A stretch of 64,000 nt of DNA from Pyrrhosoma nymphula (Eukaryota; Arthropoda; Insecta; Odonata; Coenagrionidae). The stretch's first letter is position 1. Each line of letters starts with the position of its first letter. Made by a program: the position numbers and the translations under genes. Below, one piece after another: positions 46,761 to 58,500 of the stretch. The notes under the pieces were generated by a model. The model saw only the letters and a program-made list of their open reading frames with translations. It searched no databases and was not told where the DNA came from. The stretch lies in NCBI GenBank assembly GCA_963573305.1, contig OY754337.1:47319164-47383163 (forward strand). The letters run 5' to 3'.

Positions 46761-47055
46761 TGTTGCGTTTAATGATTACTCAGGTTGCTTTCAGATAGAC
46801 AAGATTTTATTCAGCAGAATACAAGAGGTTGGTTTTCCCCGAGCTCCTTCTCGGACTCCGGTCATATCCTTGTCTGTCCCGGTGCCGGCGCGCTCCCGCT
46901 TATATATCCTCCCGGCTGGTGGGCTTCCAGAAGGATCTCCTGTAACGAGAAAGGGATGGGGGGGGGATCCTTCCCGTTGTATGAGGGGAAGGAAGGGAGA
47001 GGAAAGGAAATGGGACCAGGAAGGGCCCTTTCGACTTCGCCGCACATACCCAACA
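46761..47055 (-). mobile_element. Solo LTR, 295 bp, with 5-bp TSD
   Basis: Begins TGTTG and ends CAACA, flanked by the perfect direct repeat GATAC at 46756-46760 and 47056-47060. On the minus strand it contains TATATAAG and, further downstream, AATAAA, the expected order for an LTR promoter and polyadenylation signal. It is unlike the copia LTR at 45.1 kb and so derives from another family. No internal sequence remains, consistent with LTR-LTR recombination. Confidence 0.88.
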
Positions 47056-48449
47056 GATACATGCACGTTTTTCAATTAAAATGTTTAGAAATAGATATCA
47101 GGTTACATTTTAAATTTTCATTGAACAATACATTTTTAAGTTGTATTTTCCTTGATTTCCCATCGTCACTGTGTGAACATCACCGATTTATTTTGCAACT
47201 AAATAAGCACTTGCTTTAGCTGCACCAATCTTGATCCATTATTTTAATTTTCTCCTGTTTACGATCGGAGTATATGCCATAACCAGGTAAGCCTGAAGCT
47301 CCTGTGTCTAGAATCCATACATTATTTACTTCACCATTTCTGTTACAATAGTAAAAAAAAAACTATTTGCTGGCAGTACATTCTCCTCAGAGGACTTCCG
47401 CATTTTACAATGAGCATTACCTTACCTGCTGCTTTCTCCAACATGTCCACCTTTTACTTCCTCCCACCTCAGGTCTCCAACACTGTCATCTAATGGATAC
47501 GAAACTTGCAATTGTGGAAAAAAATGTGGGACTTGCCGAATCTCTTTTGGCTTCTTTCTTGGAACTCAGGAACGTTTGACAACTCTGCCTCTTGACACCT
47601 TGACCCTGCAAATGCTGCGGGAGCTGCCATCTGCGGTCAAAGTCTCCCTGCTTTCCTCTCTTTCCTCTTCACCTCCTCCTCACCAACATGCATACGACAG
47701 AACTCCATGGTTAATCTCTCCGATGGTAAGGTTTCAAGCTTTGATACTGCACCATAATAATACTCTGCCATGGTCATTAAGGATTGTAAGACGTTCCCCG
47801 CATCGTCTATCATTTCTCCAACTAAATTCAAATTCACAATAAAGGCATCATACTTCACACAATAATCATCAAATGTTTTTTATGATAGCAGAAAATTAAG
47901 GTTGCTTAAATTCTTTTTCAACATCATTCTAGTCGCGGGAGTTTGAAAAAAAACTTGGTTTATAAACAAGTCCAAATTTCATTTGCAGTTTCTTTACTTT
48001 GCACCGGTGATAGGTGAGAATTTCTCAAGCTCAGAACAATATGCCCTCTTTAAACCTTTCGTTTAGCTCCTTTAAATATGCTGCAGCGGTTTTCTTACTT
48101 GCCCGAGGCTCGGCACTATCTCCTACCTGGATTTTGAGGTTCCATCTGTTCTTCAAATGGTACTTTAACATGTTCCAGCACCTCCTTCTCGTCCAAAAAA
48201 TATATCAATCCTAAACCTCCACTCTTTATATTCTGTTCCGCCAGAAAGTGGAATTTTACCCCTTTCCCCTTTCATGCTGCCGGACTCGTACATAACACTA
48301 TATCGCACACCTTAAAGTTCACTTATCTAACTCATCTCAAGTAAATGATTACGTACACATGCATAACTTAGAGCTAAAAGTCAATCCTGTTAGGAAAGTA
48401 AATTTGTGTATATAACTAGCAGTCTGTAAAATTTGCCACAGAAAAATTG

Positions 48450-49022
48450 AAAAATTTAACGGGAAACGGCACCCTTGACCCTTACTCGGGAAGGTGCGAG
48501 GGGGGGCGTAGGGAATAAAGGGCACAGGACTACGTATCAGCTGACTGCGGCCAGCACGCACCCGGCGCCATGCGTGGGGCACGCGTCAGTGCATTTATGC
48601 CTCTTGAGCGACCTCCAAACGTAAACTTATCAAGCCGAATTTTTTGGATATCATTGCTTTATCCAATAGCATAGTTTGAGAGGTGTAAATTGAAAATCCG
48701 AGAAAAAATAAGCCACACCCTAAGGTACATTTGAAACGTGCGAATTAATGCGCGAGTTTCGGTAGTAAAGATAAAATTGTTTTCCTAAAAATAGATTTTA
48801 AATCTTTCCCAATTATCACTGTCTATTTAGTTGTAAGTAGTAATTGCGCCGTAGGTAAAAAAATGCAGTTACCAAATTTAAAAATAACAAACAACAATGA
48901 TGTTTTATAATTGTAAATGAGAAATTGCTCGCTCGCATCACGGAAAATTGACAAAAAGATAGTAAAACGAGGCAGAGAAAATGGTGGTGATCGAACCTCC
49001 GACCTCAGGTTAGCAGCGGGGA
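48450..49022. repeat. Repeat R, copy with GC-rich leader, truncated in the tRNA-like module
   Basis: Colinear with 35900-36700. The minus-strand tRNA-like module is cut at about 49022 after GGTTAGCAGCGGGG, where other sequence begins. Confidence 0.75.
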
Positions 49023-50610
49023 AATTCACTTCTAAGTGCACTCAGAAAACTCACCGTGGAATTGAATTGGAAAGTAAAGACTCTGATCGGCCCAACAAGT
49101 GCGTGGACGTGAGTTTCCTCATAAGTCTGTTCCAACTATATCCCAGATTCATTTCCGTTCTTTCAGAAAATCATATTTTCATTGCAACCAAAAACATCTG
49201 ATCTGCAACCATCCAAGCTTCATGGATCCCTTTATGAAAATGACATTACTTTTGAGTTACTGGATTTATTAGAAACTGTTCCGGAGACGAAGAGGAATGC
49301 ATATATATAGGGATACAGTTATTGCAAATGGAACCCGTTTCCTATTTAAAAAAAATTGTTATTAATGAATCAACAGTAATCAATTTTTGAGAAATGACTC
49401 TTAGCTTTAACCACTTTAAGGCCTGATTAATAAGCACCCCGATGAAATCAATTCAATGTAGTCTTCTATTGAAAAAAATTCTTAAGTTATTACTGAGGAT
49501 TTCAAATAAGACGACTGTATTCAAGTTGAGGTTTCGCTCAAAAGAGTAGTATTAATTGTTTTTAGCTGTGTTCTGGATATTTTCATACCTACTCCTTGAT
49601 AAAATCTTATTCTTTAATGAATTATCGAAAAATGTTTCACGTATTCAGGCGCAAAAAAAAACAGAAAGACACTCGAATTACGAAATTGTATTATTTTGTG
49701 ACTCCCAACCGTTATTGTAGTCGCCGCTGCAGACGGATGCAAAAACGATCATTTTGCGATACGTGTTTTTCCTCTTTTTTGATACGAGCAAGGTGGTCTC
49801 TATCTATGAATTTTCCGTATCTGGCCGGATGGCTGCCTCCGCAGTATATCAATAAATATAGAAGGTAAATGTTATTACATTACTTTGATAAATGAAATCC
49901 ATCCTACTGTAATATTACTCCTCAGTTCATATTACAAGCAGGTATTTCTTCATGTTTGGTACTAACGCTATATCTGTTACTAAAAGAATAATGCAATACT
50001 CTGTCGGAATAAATGAAATCCCTTTTAACGTACCACATTAGAAACCTGCTGCGAAACAGTGCGCGTATTATACGTGTACCTACTTTGTAATGACGGAAAA
50101 CTCAATCACCTAAAACACTCATAGAGAGAAAATTGTTTCCTTCAATCGGAATATAAGTTTTCTTAATTATCACGGTGGCTATTTAGTTGTAAGTAGAAAT
50201 TGCACCCGAGATAAAAGAAATGCATAGTTACCAAAACTAAATTTAGTAATAACAAAAAATGTAGTTCTAAAATTGCTAATAAAAAACACGGAAATTGCTC
50301 GAAAATTACTAAAATACCGTAAAGCTAAAAAAAATAAAATAGTGAAACGAGGCTGAGAAAATTAACTGGTTGAGGGGATCGAACTTCCGACCTCAGGTTC
50401 GCAGTGGGGAAATAAAACCCCTCTGCAACCGTGGTCGGCAATTATATGCTGTGGAAAACGATGCCCGTTTCTTATTTTGCTTGCGCCTAATGCGCTTCTT
50501 AGTCGTGGCCCGCGGGGGGAGACGGGAGAGGGGGTTGGAGGTGACGGGCCGGCTGAAGCCGTATCACACGATAATAGTGAGTCATGGGTACAGTCTTTTA
50601 CGGCCATGGA
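49023..50610. repeat. Repeat R, extended copy
   Basis: Starts with a block shared with 51330-51960 (GTGGACGTGAGTTTCCTCAT), then GAATCAACAGTAATCAATTT, the R body, a tRNA-like module on - (about 50371-50440) and the G-rich tail. A short peptide-like similarity at the start of both copies (DSDRPNKCVD against DSDQPNDCAD), each ending at a GTGAGT, hints at duplicated exon fragments. Confidence 0.7.
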
Positions 50611-51329
50611 GATTTTGAAGTACAATTTTACCTGTGATATGCTTTGTAGAATTGTGTAAAATGTGTTACGTTTTATTGTCCTCATTATTATGATATTCGA
50701 TCATCCTAAAAGAAATAAAACTTGAGTTATTAGCAAACATACCCCGAGAAACTCACGAAAAAAATCCACGATGTATGTTTTTTTTTTACTAAAGTCGTTA
50801 TTTTCAAAGCGGTGTACGCCGCAAAGCTTGTACCTGTTCTCATACTAGTCTCTACATCCCCTACATAGTCCTAATTAGGCAATTTTTAATAAAATAGCAA
50901 TTATTGAGCTTTCATTTTGAACATTGCAATTAAATCTCTAATTTTTATAAATAGCGGACGCTGCGTTACAGTTTTTTTATCATGTAAATTTACTCGAAAC
51001 ATGGATACAAGATACGCATATTGAATTTGAGAGTTTATTTTTTTGCTGTTATTTTTTTCAAGATTATTTTATTTTGAAACTTTCCATTGTAAGCTTTATA
51101 GCTGTACTTGTTTTGCGTTTGGCATAGAAATTACATTGAAAAGGCGTAACGTAATGTTGTTTGATTGCGGAATATGATTTGTCATTTGAGTCAAGATGAA
51201 AAAATAGGATCATTTCGAAATCGAAATTTGCCAAGTACTAGTCTTCCGCCGTTCGAATTTGCCAATTTGGCTACGGAGTCACTTCCTAGTGAGGCACAAA
51301 TGGTAAGTCCAAATGTGAATGTAGAGAGA
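50611..51329. other. AT-rich stretch between R copies
   Basis: No convincing gene. A plus frame at 51165-51386 (73 codons) ends by a GTGAGT donor and may be an exon relic; no family is recognised. Confidence 0.35.
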
Positions 51330-52449
51330 AAAAAAACATCGCGACGGAGCACGACTCCGATCAGCCGAACGATTGCGCGGACGTGAGTTTCCTCATGAGT
51401 CTGTTCTTTCTATCTCGCAGATTATTTAACAAATATCTTTTCTTCCCACTATTTTGGGACTTCTTAATCGTTGAATAACTCCAAATGATCATTTCCATCC
51501 TTATTAAAACCACATTTTCATTGCTACAAATAATCTCTGATCTGAAACCATCCAAGCTTTATGGCACCATTCATTGAAATTACTTTACTATTAAATGAAA
51601 TTATCTATAACGAACTGTTACGAATATGAAGAGGAATAGTTTTATATGTCCGGTAGAGTTTCTTTGTTCTGTTCATTAAAAGTGCTATAAATGAATCAAC
51701 AGTAATCCATTTTTGAGAAATGACTTAACCACTTGAGTTTTAACCACATTGAGGCCTCTTTAATAAGAACCCCTATAAAATCAATTCAACGTAGTCTTCA
51801 AATTGAAAATAAAAGTTTCCTTAAGTTAGGAAAGAGGCGATTTATTTCAATTACCGCGACAGTTCATCAAGTTGATGTTTCACCAAAACAGTAATATTGA
51901 TTTTTTATCGTTTGGATCAGGATTTTTTGTACTCATTGATGAAGTAAAGTTCTTGGATGAAACACCAAAAATGTTTCACGAATATAAGCTCAAGATAGAG
52001 AAAGACACACTCGTTACGAATTTATTTAGCAACTCCTACTGAGGACTCCTATCTTAGTGGCCGCAACAGACAGTTTTTGCAACTCCTTCATAGGACGCAG
52101 TCTCTGCTGAAGGCGGTTGCAAAAACGAAAATTTAGCGATAAGTGATTTTTTCTCTTTTTTGTTTCTATCATGCTCGTCTCTATCTATGGATTTTGTGCA
52201 TGGCCGAATGGCTGCTTCCGACCTCTCAACTATATAAAGGGAATGTTCTCGCCTTGTTTTAATAAAATGTAATTATTTATCGCATTGTACTGTGACATTA
52301 CTCTTATGTTCATATAAGAAGCAAGTATTTCTTCATGTTTGGTACTAACGGAACATTTATTATAATAACAATTGTGCTATACTTGTACAATTAGAAACCT
52401 CCGAACTGGTACATGTATTTTACATTTACTTTCTTGCCACAAAAAATTC
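51330..52449. repeat. Repeat R, copy joined to T copy A
   Basis: Colinear with 49040-49990: GCGGACGTGAGTTTCCTCAT, GAATCAACAGTAATCCATTT, ATGCTCGTCTCTATCTATGG. It is cut at about 52449, where the truncated gene end of T copy A begins. Confidence 0.7.
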
Positions 52450-53795
52450 TTACGAGGTCATTCAATTCTGACTACGTAACGAGGTGAGGTTCTCAATCAG
52501 CTGAATCATCAGAACACTTCATCATCGGTGGAAGTATCACTTGGTCCCGGCTGTTTCAAATAAATTTATGGCTCTAGATTATAAGTTTTAGGGGGTCAGG
52601 GATTGGCAAGGCTCGTTTTGAGGAATTTGTTTTATTGCTGAAGGGAAATTAGGATACTGAATTGTATGCTTACTTTTGCTGGAGAACCCGACGGTGGAAG
52701 TCATACAAATGTAACAATCCGTGAGATGACAGCGATGTTCACGCCAACCCATAGGCACAGCAAATGCATTGATTTACGCGTACCTTTGAGCCATTTGGTC
52801 AAACTACTGTAACAAGTGGTGCAGCAAAGTCTAGGAGCCCAATTCTTGTTTAAAGAATCAAAGATAGAGGTTTTCGTTGCGATTTTAAAGTCAATTCACC
52901 GATAACATATCAGAAACGATCAGGATGATTATTACACACGCGAAGCATAATTACACATAAAATCACCAATCACAACTCACACCCACGGACTGCAATTCTC
53001 TTGGAAAAAGCCGGAGTAAAACAACTTACACTGTTTTACACAATTTAAACAACTTGTAAACACAGAATCATTGCCTAGAACACCGACAAGTTGACTCTGC
53101 GATCGCTAGACATATACCGAGGGAAGATGGTGACAACTGCAACATTGATTTGAGAGGCTGAAACTTTGTGGAACTCCATGATGAAGGGAAAAGAATAATT
53201 TGTAACTTCAATCAAAATATAAGATTTCAATCGTATATTTTTAGTGGAATTACAAAGTATTATTTTTTTCCTTCTTTTGCTGTGAAAGTATGAGAATTGC
53301 TGTCCAAGAATGAGCGGGCGAGGCATTGCGTGCGCCAGCGTAGTAAGTAAATCTTCCTAACTATTGCTACATATTTTAATTTTTTTTGCTATGTTGAATA
53401 ACAAAATATTTTTACTATAACTGCTGTTTCTTGTTGATGTATATTTTCACCATTCTGTGGAGGATGAGGTGAAATAGAAGGTGGAAAGTTTAGAAAATAC
53501 GTGAAAAATTGCGAAAAAACGGCAAAATCGACCATTTTAATGCGTTTTTATACAATTTACGGGGATTAATCCCCCCAGATCTACCTCCATAGCATAATTG
53601 TTCATGTTTTAGAATTTTGTCACCTTAGAACGTCACGTAAGTGTCACGTAGAAAGAAGTAAGTTAGAAGAAATGTAAATGATAAAATAATCCTTTTAATC
53701 CCTAAGTGATAAAAAAAGGCGGAATGGGGGGGGGGGGCTCTCATGAAAATGGTGGGTGATGGGGAAAAACTGAGGTCATATTCGGTTTCAGGTGG
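52450..53795 (-). repeat. Repeat T, copy A (gene 5' part and right inverted repeat only)
   Basis: Matches 57180-58500: a remnant of the T gene's 5' coding part (52450-52760), its upstream region, then the terminal-repeat sequence TTACGGGGATTAATCCCCCC and a poly-G run. It retains a few more bases of the outer repeat than copy B (CATATTCGGTTTCAGG). A frame of 83 codons at 53075-53326 is paralleled in copies B and C. Confidence 0.75.
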
Positions 53796-53889
53796 TAATT
53801 TCATGCTCGTGTCTATCTATGGATTTTGTGCATGGCCGAATGGCTGCTTCAGACCTCTGAACTATGTAAAGAGACTGTTCTCGCCTTGT

Positions 53890-54780
53890 TTTCATAAAAT
53901 TCAATTACGGGGACTAATCCCCCGAAATCTACCTCCATACCATTAATGTTCATGTTTTAGAATTTTTCACCCCTCTAAACACTTAGAGGAAATGTAAATG
54001 CTAAAATAATTCTTCTAATCCATCCAAATTATCGAAAAGTGATAAAAATAGGAGGGGGGGCTCCCCCGAAAAAGGTGGGTGATGGGAATAAACGGAGGTC
54101 ATATTATGCTCGTCTCAATCTATGGAATTTGTGCATGGCCGATCTGCTTCCGACCTCTTTAACTACCTATAGATATTAAAGGAATGTTCTCGCCTTGTTT
54201 TCATAAAATTAATTATTTATCGCATTGTACTGTGACATTACTCTTCAGTTCATATAAGAAGCAAGTATTTCTTCATCTTCGTACTAACGGAAAATTTCTT
54301 ATAATAAAAATAGTGCAATTGTAAACCTGCGAATTGGTTGGAATTTTGCTAATTATCACGGTGGCTATGTAGTAGTAAGTAGATATCTTTCCATAGATAT
54401 ATTGAATGCAGAGAAACCGAACCTTATTATTTATTTTCATCATAACTAACGGCAGGGATCGTATTGTAAAATAGAAATATCTGCGAAAATATATCATCAC
54501 GGTAAATAAAAAAAAGAGTAAAACCCGGTGGTGGAAATTGACTCGAGTGGGGATCGAACCTCGGACCTCAGGTTAGCAGCGGGGAATAAAACCCCGCTGC
54601 CACCGACGTCCGCAACTATAGGCGGTGGGAAATGTGGTCCGCTTCATATTTTCACCCGAGAGCCGCGAACTTATTCCTCGTGTGTGAAATTGGGCTTCGT
54701 AGTCAAGGACTATGGGCGGAAGACGTGATGAGGGGGGGGGGGGGGTGGCGTTGAAGAGATGGTGGGTCTGCTTGGTTACG
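53890..54780. repeat. T terminal-repeat fragment plus repeat R
   Basis: A second partial T terminal repeat (53905-54110) is joined to an R body with a tRNA-like module on - (about 54545-54612) and tail. The stretch to 55340 is closely matched by 61650-62830. Confidence 0.75.
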
Positions 54781-55539
54781 TCAACATGTTGGGAGTGAGG
54801 TGTTTGAAGTACGTTCCCATTCCATCTAGTGGGTGTGCTAACTACAGTGAATTATAAGGACTAGGTGGAAATTAATCGGTATATCAGATGATTAAAACAA
54901 AATAACTTTAATCGTAAATATGTGAAACTGAATGTGGAATCTAACTTATTCTCTTTATTCAACTTAGACTTTTCATTGTAATTTGCTCGTGAAAAAATAT
55001 TATTTCTCTCATTAGAGAAAATACCAATGGAGATTTAATCCTATCAGACCTGTCATGTCATCTGCATGCCTAAAATCCACTGTTAAAGAAACGGCATAAT
55101 CTGTGTAGTCCAACCGTCCGCAGGCATTTTGGCTCCTTACTATTTTCGCTGTTTAATAGGAACCAGTTACTCAAAGTTACGCCATAAAATATTAATAGTA
55201 GTAAATACTAGAGTTTTAATATTTTAAGAAACCTTGGTAAGTTCTAAGGCTCGGTAACTCCAGAAATAACAAGGCATAGTACCGTCAATGTTTCCAAAAA
55301 TATTATTTGAAATAAATTTATCTGCGTACTTTTTTCAATTGCGGTATTTAATATGGAATGGCTCTCAAATGAAGTCAACAATGGCAAAATGAGCTAATTT
55401 GCAAAGTTTTTTTTCTTTTTCCAGCAAGGAGAAATTTCACATGGTCAGTCACCCTTGACAATGTTCAATTTATTAACAGTTTCCTATTACACTGATCGGC
55501 AAAAAATGTTTTTTTTCGAGCCCTGATGCCATTCCTGCT
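54781..55539. repeat. Duplicated non-coding block
   Basis: 54781-55340 is colinear with 62215-62830 (GGTTACGTCAACATGTTGGG, CCTATCAGACCTGTCATGTC). 55380-55490 matches 58800-58910. No gene. Confidence 0.7.
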
Positions 55540-58500
55540 GATTTTCATGTTTGACCTCCTGAATCCGAATATGACATCCGTTTTTCTCTCTTACCCACCG
55601 CTTTTGGGGGAAGCGCCCCCCTCTTATTTTTATCACTTTGCGATAATTTGGAGGGATGGAAAGGATTATTTTAGCATTTATATTCCTTTTCAGGTTTTAG
55701 AGAGGTGGAAATTCTAAAACATGAATATTTATGTCAAGGAGGTAGATTTGGGGGGATTGCTCTCCGTAAATTGCAAAATAGCGCAATAAAAATGATCTAC
55801 CTTTCCTTTTTTCGCAATTAATTCACTTATTTTCTTCATATTTCAGCTCTTATTCCATCTTCCCCTCCCCAAAATATCCCAGAATGATGGAAATATATAG
55901 CAGCCATTATAAAAATATTTAGGAACACTGTATAGCAACGAAAAGTTAAAATAGCAGCAACAGTTAAGAAGATACGCTACCACGCTGGAGCTCTCAATAC
56001 CTCGCGTGCGTCATTAAGGAATAAAATATTAAATGTAAAGAACGATGACTAACATAAGTACCGTCATTTGGTATTTGATATTCTTTTATACCCTGAGATA
56101 GAAGTTTCTCGTGCCAAAAACCAGCAGTACTCTTCCAACATGCCCGCATTCCACTTCCCTGAATATCTCCTCTCAAATTTGTTAATGTCTTAATGGAACC
56201 TTTCCCCGTGTTAATCTGAAACTGCTCCCAAATTTTCTGGGAAAAAGTCTAGGTGTGAATGAAGGAAATGCACTTTTAGTGACATGTTACACCTTATGGC
56301 CTTTTACGCTGACAGAAATTCCTCGAAATGAACGACATAATCATAACTTTTTTTGTTACCCTAAAGGTTCTCACACACGTTTCGGAATCCAAGCCAACCT
56401 CGTTTTTCATCTTGATTCAGGTGTTTCATGAACGTCGAATGTTGGAAAAGTTATCTAATCTGTGGGCCCACGAATTCTCCTTCCTTGATTTTAGCCTCGC
56501 TAAGACGAGGAAATTTAGTTTTCAAAAATTTAAATGCCTGTCTTGTCTATTGCTTTCAAAAACTGTTTCATCAGTCCGAGTTTGATGTGCAATGGTGAAA
56601 AATAAATATTTCCTTTCGGGACCAGAGGATCATGAGCGACATTTTTATAACCAGGAGTAAAGCTTTCTCGTAGAGGACAGATCCGTACGATGTAATGTTT
56701 TTCTCGGTCTCGGCTGTCCCATTCACAAAGGAAGCAGCAGTATTTCGTGAAGCCTGATTGCAGTCCCGTGAGTAGAGCGACAACTTTCAGGTCAGTCAGT
56801 TATACTTTCCAATTATAATCGTGATAATTAATTTTTTCAAAGATTCGGTTGATATATCCGTAAGTCTCGTTCATATCATCAGAGTATGCAACCGGGACTG
56901 AAGGTAACTCATTCCCATTGCCAACAGGACCACTTTCAAGCTTGTCATTCACGAATCTATAAACAGCCTCCATTTTTCTGAGTCACATGGCATCATCAGT
57001 TCTATCATCAATGGATTTGAATTGGGGCAAAACGCCAAGCCTTCATCTTCCGTAAAAAGTAATTTCAGTGTTGACTGTCTGGTCCTATGGGTAGAGAGTT
57101 TTACGCCCTTTTATAAGAAATTCCACTGCTGAAGTCGAGATCCAAGAAGTTGAAATTTCGTCTTAGGCAACTCCAAATCACTTACGAGGTCATTCAATTC
57201 TGACTGCGTAACTAGGTGAGGTTCTCAATCAGCTGAATCATCAGAACACTCTTTATCATCGGTGGAAGTATCACTTGATCCCGGCTGTTGTTCAAAGTCT
57301 TTCAAATCAATTTATGGCTCTAGAGTAAACGTTTTTGGGGGCTCAGGGATTGGCAAGGCTCGTTATGAGGAATTGGTCTTATTGCTGAAGGGATATTAGG
57401 ATACTGAATTGTATGCTTACTTTTGCTGGAGGACCCGACGGTGGAAGTCATACTAATGTAACAATACGTGAGATGAGAGCGAGGTTCACGCCAAACCATG
57501 GGCACAGCAAATGCATTGATTTACGCGTACCTTTGAGCCATTTGGTCAAACTACTGTAATAAGTGCCAATTTTTTTTAGCCAATTCTTGTTTTGAAAATC
57601 AAAGAAAGAGATTTTCGTTGCATTTTTAAAGTCATTTCACCGCTAACATAGTAGAAACGATCAGGATGATTATTACACACGCGAGGCATAATTACACATT
57701 AAAGCACTAATCACAACTCACACCCACGGACTGCAATTCTCTTGGAAAAAGCCGGACCAAACAACTTCCACTGTTTTACACAATTTAAACAACTTGGAAA
57801 CACAGAATCATTGCCTAGAACACCGACAAGTTGACTCTGCGGTCGCTATAGGTATACCGAGGGAAGATGGCGACAACTGCAACATTGATTTGAGAGGCAG
57901 ATACTTTGTGGAACTCCATTATGAAGGTAAAAGAATACTTTGAAACTTCAATGAGAATATAAGATCTCAATCGTATATTTTTAGTGGAATTACAAAGTAT
58001 TATTTTTTCCATATTTTCCTGTGAAAGCATGAGAATTGCTGTCCAAGACTGAGCGGGCGAGACATTGCGAGCGCCAGTGTGGTAAAGTAAATCTACCGAA
58101 CTATTGCTACGTATTTGAATTGTAGTTGCTATGTTAAGTAGCAAAATATTTTTATTGCCACTGCTATTTCTTATTGATACATATATTCATCATTCGGGGG
58201 AGGATGAGTTGAAATAGAAGCTGGAAATTTTAGAAAATACGTGAAAAATTGCGAAAAAAACGGCAAAATCGATCATCTTTAGTGCGTTTTTAAACAATTT
58301 ACGGGGACTAATCCCCCCAAATCTACCTCCATACCATTAATGTTCATGTTTTAGAATTTTTCACCCCTCTAAACCCTTAGAGGAAATGTAAATGCTAAAA
58401 TAATTCTTCTAATCCCTCCAAATTATCGAAAAGTGATAAAAATAGGAGGGGGGCTCCCCCGAAAAAGGTGGGTGATGGGAAAAAACGGAGGTCATATTAT
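55540..58500 (-). mobile_element. Repeat T, copy B: ~2.96-kb unit with ~300-bp inverted terminal repeats
   Basis: Left arm about 55545-55875, right arm about 58190-58500 in inverse orientation. They share CAATCCCCCCAAATCTACCT-type sequence, TTCATGTTTTAGAATTT, AATGCTAAAATAAT, CAAATTATCG and GTGATAAAAATA. Between them lies one minus-strand gene (next entry) and its upstream region. Long inverted repeats around a single gene suggest a DNA transposon. No target duplication is visible because the outer flanks are other repeats. Confidence 0.65.
56060..57510 (-). pseudogene. Degraded copy of a multicopy arthropod protein (PMVWREP ... HSHLDFFPENLG family)
   Basis: Minus-strand reading recovers the family's landmarks in order: PMVWREP and YPNIPSAIRP (57.5-57.36 kb), a LLGSRLQQWNFL segment (57.1 kb), EWRLFIDS-like and YTKYCCFLCEWD-like segments (56.95-56.73 kb), FPRLSEAKIKEGEFVGPQIR (56.5 kb), SLKVHFLHSHLDFFPENLG (56.25 kb) and YSGKWNAGMLEEYCW (56.15 kb). 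I recognise it as a highly repeated protein of unknown function in arthropod genomes. At least eight stops and several frame changes make it non-functional. Repetition and the flanking inverted repeats argue it is mobile-element encoded; a transposase role is unproven. Confidence 0.7.

Larger units (their letters stand above)
37590..48240 (-). pseudogene. Old Ty1/copia polyprotein, split by nested insertions
   Basis: Degenerate minus-strand copia coding sequence in two blocks. At 48240-45282: gag (for example LMTMAEYYYGAVSKLETLPS at about 47.75 kb), a protease-like segment (47.3 kb), a GAG-pre-integrase segment (RLRQHSRAVNGQYEL, 46.6 kb) and an integrase part (MDAAMTAVYLINRSPN, 46.1 kb). At 38210-37590: reverse transcriptase (KSKWALTKEED, DDIFMCLPQGFKLEES, LKKILYGLKQA, MRDLGEQKCFMGI). 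Many stops and shifts. Removing the younger copia and one TSD copy restores continuous RT reading across the junction. A solo LTR interrupts it at 46.8-47.1 kb. Confidence 0.85.

Noticed and set aside
53743..53946. 67-codon plus frame, echoed at 61472-61678
   Set aside because: Lies across the T-R junction; similarity between the two is ordinary repeat similarity and the frame breaks in other copies.
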